Shown here one piece after another: positions 49,279 to 57,048 of a stretch of DNA of 64,000 nucleotides. Position numbers and translations under genes: made by a program. The notes under the pieces are model-generated. The model was not told the origin of the DNA and searched no databases. It saw nothing but the letters and a program-made list of their open reading frames with translations. The stretch comes from Mucilaginibacter sp. 14171R-50 (GTDB lineage Bacteria; Bacteroidota; Bacteroidia; Sphingobacteriales; Sphingobacteriaceae): NCBI RefSeq assembly GCF_010093045.1, contig NZ_CP048115.1, positions 2,170,001-2,234,000 on the forward strand, given 5' to 3'. How positions within the stretch are numbered: position 1 is the stretch's first letter; the number at the start of each line of letters is the position of its first letter.

Positions 49279-49952
49279 TACTTGAGGTATTTAGCGTTGG
49301 TTAAGACATCATTGGCGATCCTGACGTCCTGGTTCTGCCATTCCGCCCAAGGGTTGAGTGAGCGAAATATGCCATTGATCTTTGCCCAATACATCGCCCT
49401 GTCCATTCCATAAGCGATACCGCGCAGGATGCGCATTTCATCCGCAATATGATTGAGCATCTTACCGCGCTCTCCGGAATCCATCAGATTATTCCCTCCC
49501 TTTAATACGAATGCGCTCACATCCGCTGCAAGAGTTGCCGCCCTTGTTTCAAAATCACGGGCACCCTGTTCTGCAAATAGCAATAATACCGGATCGGATT
49601 TGGCAAGCTTTACAGATGCCTCTACATCGCTGATAATATCAGTGCCACATTCGGCGATTTCTTTGATGGTGGCCAGGTTATTGATGACTGATGCAACCTG
49701 GCTCAGTCCCTGATAGATTTTATTTTGCAGGTCATTTACAATAACAAGCTGACCAGTAACCGCCAGTTGGCCTTTTTGGATCAGGTCAAGTTTATTGTTG
49801 GTGGTGTTTAACTGACCGTTGATCACACCCGCATTAACAGCTATAGCAGCAGATACAGCAGGGTCGACGGTGAGGGTCTGTGCATTTGCCAGGCAAATGC
49901 ACAAGCAAAATATAATTCCTAAAATTGAAGTTTTTAAAATGTTGTTTTTCAT
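49278..49952 (-). CDS. Exported tra-operon protein, NAKYL paralogue 1 (VirB5-like candidate)
   Basis: 224 residues with signal peptide (ILKTSILGIIFCLCICLANAQ). Mature part: long helices (VINGQLNTTNNKLDLIQKGQLAVTGQLVIVNDLQNKIYQGLSQV), AKSDPVLLLFAEQGARDFETRAATLAADVSAFVLKGGNNLM and the end MYWAKINGIFRSLNPWAEWQNQDVRIANDVLTNAKYLK. Closest to the copy at 47416-48081. It directly follows traG (4-base overlap). Candidate pilus-tip or channel protein. Confidence 0.6.
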   Translation of the reverse strand: MKNNILKTSILGIIFCLCICLANAQTLTVDPAVSAAIAVNAGVINGQLNTTNNKLDLIQKGQLAVTGQLVIVNDLQNKIYQGLSQVASVINNLATIKEIAECGTDIISDVEASVKLAKSDPVLLLFAEQGARDFETRAATLAADVSAFVLKGGNNLMDSGERGKMLNHIADEMRILRGIAYGMDRAMYWAKINGIFRSLNPWAEWQNQDVRIANDVLTNAKYLK

Positions 49953-52372
49953 GATTGCTGTTTTTGGTTAACCTCTGAAATAAAGGCAGGTAACGATTTT
50001 CCACTGTCTTTTAGATCCCGGATAAAGGCATCAAGGCCATCAGGGTAAGAACCGAATCGGCTGGTGTAACTTTCCACGGCTGACTTTTCCGGCTTTTCTG
50101 TTGTATAGGTGAGGTATTGGTGCAAGGAAACCTCCACGCCGTACACCTCGCCGACTGCACCACGCCGGATATAGACTTCCTTGAATCTGCCCCGGTTTTC
50201 TGTGTTATCCAGCTGGTTAATGGTAAATATCTTTCGTCTTTCAGTTTCGTTGATAGAAAGCAGGGCAGCGATATCATTGTAATTATCCTTGAACTTGGTT
50301 TGATCCAACAGACAAATGGTATCGGAATTATTGATGATACTGTCTTTCACCACCGCATTTCCGATAATATCGCCCAATTCCTGCGTAACGACTATGGCCT
50401 CACCCCAAAATTTACGGACAGTTTTGTAGAGGTACAAAAGGTAGCCTGCCATAAGCGGGCTGGCGATGGCTTTCCATGCTTCTTCGACCACCAAAGCTTT
50501 CCGTCTGTTTGAGCGGTAACGCATTTTTTGGATGAAGACGTCCATAATCGTGAGCGTGACGAGTGGAAAGAGCGTCTTGTTTTCCTTAATGGAATCAATT
50601 TCATACACAATAAAGCGCTCGGTAAACAATGATTTATCGGTGTCTTCATTCAGTAACCGGGCAAATTCACCCCCTTTATAGAACTTTTTAAGGACATATT
50701 TAAACTCGTCAAAATCAAACACAATCCTTTCCTCAGTCTTGATTTCCGGGATTTTATTCAGTGCGAATTCATAAAAGGTATTGAAGCTTAAATCGCCATT
50801 TTCAGCAAACAATTTGCTGTAGTAGGCAGAGATCACGTTTGCAATTACATCACGCTCTACCGGGCTCAACGTTCCCTCAGCACCTTTCCAGGTCACCCCG
50901 ATCAGCGTACAGAGGAAATCCTTCTTTTCAATGTTATATTCCGCCTCAGTGATGCGGAAGGGGTTCATCGTAATAGGGTTTCTATCAGTGTAAGTGATAT
51001 ATTTCCCCTTATAATAGGAACAGAGGCCTGAATAAGAGTGGCCTGTATCCACAATTACCATATCCATGTTATAGAGCATATACTGCTCGATCATGGCATT
51101 CATAAAGAAGCTTTTACCGGAACCGCTGGGACCAAGCACAAATTTATTCCGGTTATTAATGCGGCCCGTCCGCATGGGTAAATCCGCGGGGTCCATGCCA
51201 ACAGGGATGCCCTGGCGATCTGTAAATCTTAACAGGAAATCAGAAGGCTCATCCTTTGGCAGGGATTCTTTGAAGAAAAAACAGATGGCTGCATCACAAG
51301 TGGTGAGAAACCAATCATATTCCTTTAGCTCTACACCATTCCCCGGCAGGGCGGTACGAAAAAGTTCCAGTTGGTTGTATGCATTTTTACTTGGGATGAT
51401 ACCCAATTGGAAGAGCGAGCTCTCTACAAAATTGACCGCCTTTTGAATGACGGCAACGGGAGCAGCCACCAGGATATTAAAATGGCAATTAACGAGCAAC
51501 TGGCTTTCGCGGGCCACATCATTCAGCAGGAGATCAATATCCTCCACACATAATTGATTGGCAGGGTCAGGTATACCGGCATGCCTTTTCTTTTTTTGCT
51601 CCAGCTTGCGGAGCGTCATCACCTGGTTTGGTATTTCAATGACCTGGTTATATACTATCACGTCCACACCCGGCACTTTGAAAAGGAAAGACATGAAATC
51701 TACGGGGAACCCGCGCATGGTTTCTTTATCATTTAATTCGATGTGTGTAGCAACCTCGGGCGGTAGATCAATGCTATCAATATTGACCAGGCTGATACAG
51801 CGGACCGATTTATCACCCATCCTAATTTCCGTTTCCGATGGAGCAAGGTTATCAAGGACAATATTTGACCTGCCGAAATCCATGCTCAGCAGTTGTAAGA
51901 CCAATTGGTTTAACTGGCCCTCATTAAGCGCCTTCGATGCGGGCAGAACATCCAACACTTTTCCAACTGCTTGTCTGAAATCGCGCAGAACCCGGCCGTC
52001 GTAAACATAGAACGCGCCCTTTTTTACCTGTCGCGTGATCGTTAAGTAAGTGGCAACCTGCAGACATTCCCGCCCGTCAAAATGGGCGTTATATTGTTTT
52101 TGCAGGTATTCGGTGGCAGGCGGACCTTTGTAGGGTGAGCGGCTGATGATATCCTGTTTCTGCAGGAGGTAGCCATCGCCTAAAATTTTAACAACATTAA
52201 TTAGCAGGTGATGAAATTCCTCGTAACCTGTCGGATAGGCGGAATAACGGATGACTGGGTTTACTAATTGGATGACAACGGAACATTCACCGTTGAGGCC
52301 GATAAGCAAATCGTATTCCCCATCTTTATCCACTCCCGCATAGGGAATGTTAAACAAGGTTTTTACGGCCAT
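49949..52372 (-). CDS. traG: Conjugation ATPase TraG (VirB4-like)
   Basis: 807 residues. Walker A FVLGPSGSGKSFFMNAM (about residue 415), Walker B KALVVEEAWKAIASPLMAGYLL, and the late motif VVTQELGDIIGNAVVKDSIINNSDTICLLDQ, typical of VirB4/TraG ATPases of Bacteroidota conjugative transposons. The N-terminal part (FNIPYAGVDKDGEYDLLIGLNGECSVVIQL) is the TraG-N domain. It powers assembly of the secretion channel at the inner membrane. The start overlaps the end of traF. Confidence 0.94.
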   Translation of the reverse strand: MAVKTLFNIPYAGVDKDGEYDLLIGLNGECSVVIQLVNPVIRYSAYPTGYEEFHHLLINVVKILGDGYLLQKQDIISRSPYKGPPATEYLQKQYNAHFDGRECLQVATYLTITRQVKKGAFYVYDGRVLRDFRQAVGKVLDVLPASKALNEGQLNQLVLQLLSMDFGRSNIVLDNLAPSETEIRMGDKSVRCISLVNIDSIDLPPEVATHIELNDKETMRGFPVDFMSFLFKVPGVDVIVYNQVIEIPNQVMTLRKLEQKKKRHAGIPDPANQLCVEDIDLLLNDVARESQLLVNCHFNILVAAPVAVIQKAVNFVESSLFQLGIIPSKNAYNQLELFRTALPGNGVELKEYDWFLTTCDAAICFFFKESLPKDEPSDFLLRFTDRQGIPVGMDPADLPMRTGRINNRNKFVLGPSGSGKSFFMNAMIEQYMLYNMDMVIVDTGHSYSGLCSYYKGKYITYTDRNPITMNPFRITEAEYNIEKKDFLCTLIGVTWKGAEGTLSPVERDVIANVISAYYSKLFAENGDLSFNTFYEFALNKIPEIKTEERIVFDFDEFKYVLKKFYKGGEFARLLNEDTDKSLFTERFIVYEIDSIKENKTLFPLVTLTIMDVFIQKMRYRSNRRKALVVEEAWKAIASPLMAGYLLYLYKTVRKFWGEAIVVTQELGDIIGNAVVKDSIINNSDTICLLDQTKFKDNYNDIAALLSINETERRKIFTINQLDNTENRGRFKEVYIRRGAVGEVYGVEVSLHQYLTYTTEKPEKSAVESYTSRFGSYPDGLDAFIRDLKDSGKSLPAFISEVNQKQQS

Positions 52373-52637
52373 AATGATTAAGGATGTAAATGTTTAGATT
52401 GCGGCTTTTAGAATGAAGGCCGCCTTTTTGTTTGCTGGCAGTAAAGAGCAGCCCGCCTACAATAAATCCGATCAAGACCATGGCACCAAGCCACATATTG
52501 ACCAGTGACATTGTTAAAGCCCCAAATACAAGTCCGGTTAAAAGAGAGGCAATGCCCCAGTAAATGAACTTGCCTTTGAAGCCTTTGAATATAAGGGGCC
52601 GTTGCAGCCCCTTATAAACAGGATACTTCCTGGCCAT
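52350..52637 (-). CDS. traF: Conjugative transposon protein TraF (DUF4133)
   Basis: 95 residues from the ATG at 52637: MARKYPVYKGLQRPLIFKGFKGKFIYWG, two membrane helices (ASLLTGLVFGALTMSLVNMWLGAMVLIGFIVGGLLF) and a short basic end. This is the DUF4133/TraF, VirB3-like pattern. The frame is open further upstream but that part overlaps traE and has no family sequence. Confidence 0.88.
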   Translation of the reverse strand: MARKYPVYKGLQRPLIFKGFKGKFIYWGIASLLTGLVFGALTMSLVNMWLGAMVLIGFIVGGLLFTASKQKGGLHSKSRNLNIYILNHYGRKNLV

Positions 52638-52639
52638 GC

Positions 52640-52945
52640 TTACAAGCCGAAGAAAGCTTTGATTACCAAAGCAGATACCACGAGAAAGACACAAGAGCCT
52701 CCCCATCCCATCAACTCTTTGTTGATATCCTGGTCGCCTGAGTTCCACTTCGAGTAGACACGGATGGCACCTACGATACCGACGATGCCGCCGATCACCA
52801 AAGTAATATTGGTTACGGGGGCTACGTAAGTCTTTAAGGTAGAGGTTGCTGTGTTCAGGCCGTTAACGCCGCTTTGCGCAAATACGGGAACAGACAGGGC
52901 CAGCAATACGGCTGAACCCCATAATTTTTTTGTTTTTGAAAACAT
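52640..52945 (-). CDS. traE: Conjugative transposon protein TraE (DUF4134), copy 2
   Basis: 101 residues: signal peptide (LWGSAVLLALSVPVFAQ), then NITLVIGGIVGIVGAIRVYSKWNSGDQDINKELMGWGGSCVFLVVSALVIKAFFG, the DUF4134 pattern of two helices around a G-D-Q-D loop. VirB2-like, probable pilus or channel subunit. Ends two bases before traF. Confidence 0.9.
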   Translation of the reverse strand: MFSKTKKLWGSAVLLALSVPVFAQSGVNGLNTATSTLKTYVAPVTNITLVIGGIVGIVGAIRVYSKWNSGDQDINKELMGWGGSCVFLVVSALVIKAFFGL

Positions 52946-53172
52946 TAATTTGGAGAAAAAAATAAAGGCGGAGATCTTTTAGAGCCTGCCGGGAGCAGGC
53001 CGGTTATGCTAAAAGAGCGTTCAGATCACGAACACGCCCCGATTATTTCACCCAAGATGGTGGCAGATTGCATACTGCCGATTAAATCCAAAAAGATTTG
53101 AACTTTTGAAGAACGTAAAGACAGGAATCTTTTATAGCTTCCAGGGAAGAAGCATTCAGGAAAAACAGGCAT

Positions 53173-53463
53173 TCAGATTCCGAACAATGCCCGCAAAAAA
53201 GGACCCGACAGGATCATAAAGAAAGATGCAAAAAACCAGGCTGCTACTGCAGAATCTATCTGATCCTTACCCATCTGCCAGTTATGGTAAATTCTAAGCC
53301 CACCTAAAAGGCCAAATAAACAGGCCAGTACCATACAACAATCAAAGGCGGAAAAGAAGGAGGAAGACAGATCTTGTTTAGCCTGCTGCATTTCGGAGAT
53401 GCCGGGTTGTGCAAATGCCGTTGCGCCGAAAAAGCAGCAACAAACAAACAGGAGAAATTTCAT
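53173..53463 (-). CDS. TraE-like DUF4134 protein, copy 1
   Basis: 96 residues with signal peptide (MKFLLFVCCCFFGATAFAQ). LACLFGLLGGLRIYHNWQMGKDQIDSAVAAWFFASFFMILSGPFLRALFG has the same two-helix layout and GxRxYxxWxxGxxxI motif as TraE at 52640-52945. The pair is a diverged duplication separated by 227 non-coding bases. One may be a minor pilin. Confidence 0.8.
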   Translation of the reverse strand: MKFLLFVCCCFFGATAFAQPGISEMQQAKQDLSSSFFSAFDCCMVLACLFGLLGGLRIYHNWQMGKDQIDSAVAAWFFASFFMILSGPFLRALFGI

Positions 53464-53466
53464 TCA

Positions 53467-53751
53467 TTAGAAGCTAACGGATTTGATGTACTCGACCGAT
53501 TCCTCACGGGCGAGATTAAAAAGCTCTTTAAGGCTTACACCACCTGAAAAAGCTACAGCCGATTCTTTGGCTGAACCGATTATTTCTTCTACAAATGATT
53601 TAACAGGATGAATGTCCTCAACAAAGGTGAGTTCATGTTTTGAGTTTGCGGCTTCTCCGCGATTTGTGCGCAGGTAATCCCAAACAATCAGGGCAGTGTA
53701 ATAGCCGGCATAGCTGCCAAGCACCCACAGTGCGAATTTAATCCAGGTCAT
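53467..53751 (-). CDS. Small tra-operon membrane protein
   Basis: 94 residues: an N-terminal membrane anchor (WIKFALWVLGSYAGYYTALIVWDYLR) and a charged cytoplasmic tail (FVEEIIGSAKESAVAFSGGVSLKELFNLAREESVEYIKSV). The anchor resembles that of the next gene upstream (IKFLLGLLFAYAAYYTVIIIRD), suggesting exchange of N-termini. TraD-like by position only. Confidence 0.6.
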   Translation of the reverse strand: MTWIKFALWVLGSYAGYYTALIVWDYLRTNRGEAANSKHELTFVEDIHPVKSFVEEIIGSAKESAVAFSGGVSLKELFNLAREESVEYIKSVSF

Positions 53752-54164
53752 AATTTTGTGTTTTGTAAGTATAGTTTGATGATGTTTTTGAGTTCCGGAT
53801 TGGACTCGAAAAGGTATTTTACCGCGAAAGCGACAAATTTGGTAATATCAGTACCGGTTGCCATTTTGAACTTGTTTAGCAGGTCAACCGTCTGCGCGTC
53901 AAAGCGCACATGCACCATTTGCTTGTGGTCACCGTTGTCGTAGGCGAATAATGACCTGACCACGGTATCATGAATGAGTAGGTTATCCATCTTTCTTTCC
54001 ATTTGTGGGAGCGGTTGGAATGGTGGGACTTCATCTTTTACAGCCGTATCTTCACCGGCTTTTGCCGTCACTTGCTTTTGGCGCTTTTTGTCCCTAATGA
54101 TAATTACGGTGTAATAGGCCGCGTAGGCAAAAAGCAATCCGAGTAAAAATTTAATCTGGGTCAT
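53748..54164 (-). CDS. DUF3408-like protein with membrane anchor, copy 2
   Basis: 138 residues: membrane segment IKFLLGLLFAYAAYYTVIII, a polar linker, then LFAYDNGDHKQMVHVRFDAQTVDLLNKFKMATGTDITKFVAFAVKYLFESNPELKNIIKLYLQNT. The C-terminal 65 residues match the soluble copy at 54161-54520 position by position. DUF3408 proteins are standard in the tra region between TraA and TraE. The VHxRFDxQTVDxLNxF core resembles a ribbon-helix-helix, so DNA binding is possible. Overlaps both neighbours by 4 bases. Confidence 0.7.
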   Translation of the reverse strand: MTQIKFLLGLLFAYAAYYTVIIIRDKKRQKQVTAKAGEDTAVKDEVPPFQPLPQMERKMDNLLIHDTVVRSLFAYDNGDHKQMVHVRFDAQTVDLLNKFKMATGTDITKFVAFAVKYLFESNPELKNIIKLYLQNTKL

Positions 54165-54520
54165 AAGTAGGAGTTTTGTATAAATTGTTTAATGATTGTT
54201 TTAAGCTCGGGATGTGCATTAATAAATTGCCGGACGGAATAGGCAACGAATTTGGTAGCGTCTACGCCGGTTGCGATTTTAAATTGATTCAGAAAATCTA
54301 CTGTCTGCTTATCGAAGCGGAAATGCACCATGGTCTTATGATCGCTGTTATCATAGTCGGTTAACAGTTTTAATATGGGTACACCGGGTGCTTTGCTGGT
54401 TTTATCTACAGCCTGTTTTGTTTTTACTTCCACAGTATCCGGCTTTTCATTGCCTCGGTTTTCGATGGGCTTTACCATTTTTTCGCGTAGCTGGTCAGCT
54501 AATGATTTCATTTTTTCCAT
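54161..54520 (-). CDS. DUF3408-like soluble protein, copy 1 (TraB-like position)
   Basis: 119 residues. Charged N-terminal region (SLADQLREKMVKPIENRGNE) followed by LLTDYDNSDHKTMVHFRFDKQTVDFLNQFKIATGVDATKFVAYSVRQFINAHPELKTIIKQFIQN, a ribbon-helix-helix-like domain. It overlaps the end of the ParA-like gene. A ParB-like role with the ParA partner is plausible but inferred. Confidence 0.7.
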   Translation of the reverse strand: MEKMKSLADQLREKMVKPIENRGNEKPDTVEVKTKQAVDKTSKAPGVPILKLLTDYDNSDHKTMVHFRFDKQTVDFLNQFKIATGVDATKFVAYSVRQFINAHPELKTIIKQFIQNSYL

Positions 54521-55134
54521 AAACGGTCGGCAAATATTTCTTCAAAAACAGGGGTAATAATTCCGTAGAGTGATAAGGGCGTCTGGAAGGTGGTGATCCT
54601 TTGAAAATCGATACGATCAGGAATCGTCATGGTGATCTTCCCGAATTTGGAAAGTTGTTCGTTTACCTCACTCATAATTTCGAACTTGACGTTTGCTTTG
54701 ATTCTGTTAGGAACAAACACCACCTCCACATTCGGATTGACCTTTTTTAGAACAACCGTAAATAAAACTGTCGATTCAAAAGTAAATTCATCATATGCAA
54801 AAGGGCAAACGACCAGGTCAGCCGATTTAAAAACCGGTATCAGTCCGTCATCGTCGAGCTTACCCGGCAGATCAATTAAAATCGCATCCTTTTTATTTTT
54901 TGTTAGGACGGGTATTAAAGGAGGAAAGCTTTCCAGGTTCGCCGGCAGCACATCATAAGGCTCTTCGTTTTCCAGCACCTTTGCTTTTTCAAATTTCTGC
55001 GAAATGGATTGTTGATAGTCCATATCGATGATGGTTACGGGCCAGTCTTTAGCCAGGCTCAGGTAGTTCCCTGATAGGACGGTGAGCGTACTTTTTCCAA
55101 CGCCACCCTTTTGGTTGCCAAATAAACAGATCAT
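54508..55134 (-). CDS. traA: ParA-family ATPase TraA
   Basis: 208 residues. Deviant Walker A GNQKGGVGKSTLTVLSGNY at the N-terminus, then VTIIDMDYQQSI, DAILIDLPGKLDDDG (Walker B) and VVFVPNRIK. This is the ParA/MinD class, corresponding to TraA at the head of CTnDOT-type tra operons. Probable role in positioning the relaxosome or ICE. It starts 21 bases after the relaxase stop. Confidence 0.85.
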   Translation of the reverse strand: MICLFGNQKGGVGKSTLTVLSGNYLSLAKDWPVTIIDMDYQQSISQKFEKAKVLENEEPYDVLPANLESFPPLIPVLTKNKKDAILIDLPGKLDDDGLIPVFKSADLVVCPFAYDEFTFESTVLFTVVLKKVNPNVEVVFVPNRIKANVKFEIMSEVNEQLSKFGKITMTIPDRIDFQRITTFQTPLSLYGIITPVFEEIFADRLWKK

Positions 55135-55155
55135 AATTTTTCATGGGTTTATCCC

Positions 55156-56148
55156 TTAACGGGTATTAGTTCTTGCTTTCTTTTGTCTGCGGCGCTTCAT
55201 GCCCAGTACCTGCTGGTCGTCCACATCGTCGGAAATCATTACCGGCTGGATGTAGATTGGTTCCGGGGAGTATTCAGAATAATAGGTTATTGCGCTTTCA
55301 CTGACGTAGTCGTATAAGTCAATGCCTGGCGGTTGTTGTAATTTTTCAATATTGATATTCACATCCAAAAGAATTTTAAGATTCAGGATTTCGCTTCCTT
55401 TAAAAACCTGCTTTGTGGAATGGTCAATGACCGAATAACCGTATGGTGTTTTACCGTTAGATGAATGAAATATCAGGTCAAGCCCGTATTGCGTTTTCAT
55501 CAGCCGGACAAAATCAGCGTCTGCTTTGTGGATCATAAACAATCCTTTTAATTCCGCTATTCGTGCTTTATCCGGTGTATAGGATTGTATTCGCTTTAGA
55601 AGCTTTTCCTCATTAAGGTAATCCCTGCCAAGAAAGCCCTGGTTTTCCAGTATCAGATAGAATTGTGCCTTAGTACTAAACCGGTATTGCATGGCAAAGT
55701 CATAGCCTAATACCTTGTTGATATTTCGTACCGCACGAACATGTTCATAGTCCCGGTCAATCTGCTTTCCGTCCTTACCCACGCGGGAACTAACGACATG
55801 AACGTGGTTGTTTTTTGTGTCTTTATGAAAAACGATTAGATAAGGTTGCTCGCCGTATTTCATTTCTTTCATCCACATAACTGCGGCCTTTGTCAATTCC
55901 TGTTTGCTATAATTGCGGCCGGTAGCCGAAATAACAGCATGGAACTGCGTGTTGGCAATGCCTTTGTTCTGTGCTGAAATCATTAGCAGATAGTTTACCA
56001 AATCCTGCGGCCGGGGGTTATTGAGTGCCTGGATGGCGCCGAAATTGGCAATCAGCATCAGCTCGCCTGTATTCCGGTCAACTTTATTGGTATTGTACTT
56101 TACACCGGCGAATGTTCGGGAAGGCTTTTCGAGAATATGAGCGATCAT
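55156..56148 (-). CDS. Relaxase/mobilization nuclease
   Basis: 330 residues. The N-terminal 140 form a MOBP-like relaxase: GVKYNTNKVDRNTGELMLIANFGAI, QFHAVISATGRNYSKQELTKAAVMWMKEM, and PYLIVFHKDTKNNHVHVVSSRVGKDGKQI with the HxH metal motif. The second half is less conserved (YGLDLIFHSSNGKTPYGYSVIDHSTKQVFKG) and it ends with a basic tail KKARTNTR. The relaxase nicks oriT and leads the strand into the recipient. It starts right beside the 8-bp repeat array. Confidence 0.9.
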   Translation of the reverse strand: MIAHILEKPSRTFAGVKYNTNKVDRNTGELMLIANFGAIQALNNPRPQDLVNYLLMISAQNKGIANTQFHAVISATGRNYSKQELTKAAVMWMKEMKYGEQPYLIVFHKDTKNNHVHVVSSRVGKDGKQIDRDYEHVRAVRNINKVLGYDFAMQYRFSTKAQFYLILENQGFLGRDYLNEEKLLKRIQSYTPDKARIAELKGLFMIHKADADFVRLMKTQYGLDLIFHSSNGKTPYGYSVIDHSTKQVFKGSEILNLKILLDVNINIEKLQQPPGIDLYDYVSESAITYYSEYSPEPIYIQPVMISDDVDDQQVLGMKRRRQKKARTNTR

Positions 56149-56172
56149 TGCTTAATTTGCATTAGGAAAACC

Positions 56173-56460
56173 TATCAATCGATCTATATATTTAAAAATC
56201 AACAGATCTTGGTGGCTACTAATCAAACAATCTTAGTAGCTGGCAATCACGATAGCAACCTATATCACGAGCAGGTAATCTTACGATCTCCAGACCTGCG
56301 AATCTCAAAATCAGGTAATCAGTTTCTCTCAATAGCTAATAATCTACCGATCAGGGAATCAGAATATCTTGTGATCTACCGAATTCACTAGCAGGTGATC
56401 TTAGGGCTTCCGAATCTTCCAATCTATCGATCTTGCGATCTGTTTATCTGCATAGCTTAC
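56173..56460. repeat. Array of 36 degenerate 8-bp units between mobC and the relaxase
   Basis: Read from 56173 in steps of eight, 30 of 36 units fit NANC at positions 1-4 (mostly AATC, GATC, TATC or TAGC) and most have A or T at position 5; examples are AATCTTAG, GATCTACC, TAGCAGGT, AATCAGTT, GATCTTGC. The register holds without slip for 288 bases. The period is not a multiple of three and no gene covers it. The array fills nearly all of the space between the relaxase start and the mobC stop. No known family of repeats comes to mind; a protein-binding or oriT-associated array is possible. Confidence 0.85.
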
Positions 56461-56515
56461 CGAATCGCGATAAACCATACCGCAGTAACCTTTCGATTAT
56501 CAGGGTAACAGGCAT

Positions 56516-56926
56516 TCAAACGCCCATTGCCCTGATAATTTTACGAAGGGACACTTCGAATTGCTGTTGAACACGGATGTATTCTTCAAACAGAATGTTG
56601 AATTGCCTGATGACTTCCGGGTTTAATGCACTTTTCAATCTCAGCGTATTGGCGTGTTTGGCTAACTGATTGATATTATTTCCAATTCTTCCCATTTCGG
56701 CGCCAGCGCTGTCGATGTATTTAATCAACTCCCTGGAATTGATTACGGCTTTTTTCGCATCGGACAGCATGCGCATTCTGATCAGATTTGTTTTAGAAAT
56801 ACCCAGCTCTTTTTCGAGATCAGCAATTTCCCGATACTCCAGTTCAGTAAACCTGACGTTGATGAACTTGGTTCGTTTGCCTTCTATTAATTTAGGTCTC
56901 CCATTCAGCTTCTTTATGTCAGCCAT
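56516..56926 (-). CDS. MobC-like relaxosome accessory protein
   Basis: 136 residues from the ATG at 56926. The frame continues upstream into a hairpin region without family sequence. NVRFTELEYREIADLEKELGISKTNLIRMRML is a ribbon-helix-helix DNA-binding start, followed by GAEMGRIGNNINQLAKHANT, the conserved MobC/relaxosome motif (R-IGNNINQ-A). It binds oriT and helps the relaxase encoded next. Confidence 0.88.
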   Translation of the reverse strand: MADIKKLNGRPKLIEGKRTKFINVRFTELEYREIADLEKELGISKTNLIRMRMLSDAKKAVINSRELIKYIDSAGAEMGRIGNNINQLAKHANTLRLKSALNPEVIRQFNILFEEYIRVQQQFEVSLRKIIRAMGV

Positions 56927-56969
56927 AGAAAAAACGAGTTGCGAAGTTTTTATATTTCCCCCCTGGAAG

Positions 56970-57023
56970 GGCAAGAGACTTTTTGTGAAACAAAAAGACA
57001 TCTTGCCGTTGCTAAAGCAACGG
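56970..57023. repeat. Nested hairpins upstream of mobC, candidate oriT
   Basis: GGCAAGA at 56970-56976 pairs with TCTTGCC at 57001-57007; inside it CTTTTTGT pairs with ACAAAAAG around a 3-base loop. Directly next to it CCGTTGC and GCAACGG (57006-57023) form a second stem with loop TAAA. Placement just ahead of mobC and the relaxase suits an origin of transfer. Confidence 0.5.
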
Positions 57024-57048
57024 AAATCCTGATTATTAAATTGGGATT

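Noticed and set aside
52946..53172. A missing small gene between the two traE-like genes
   Set aside because: The 227 bases contain only frames of about 15 codons and a GCCTGC/GCAGGC hairpin; no start with family sequence.
56137..56391. An 84-codon plus-strand frame over the 8-bp array
   Set aside because: It starts inside the relaxase gene, runs through non-coding octamers and shows no protein-like composition; the 8-bp period breaks any codon pattern.
56173..56460. CRISPR array
   Set aside because: Units are 8 bp and degenerate, with no long repeat/spacer structure and no cas genes nearby.
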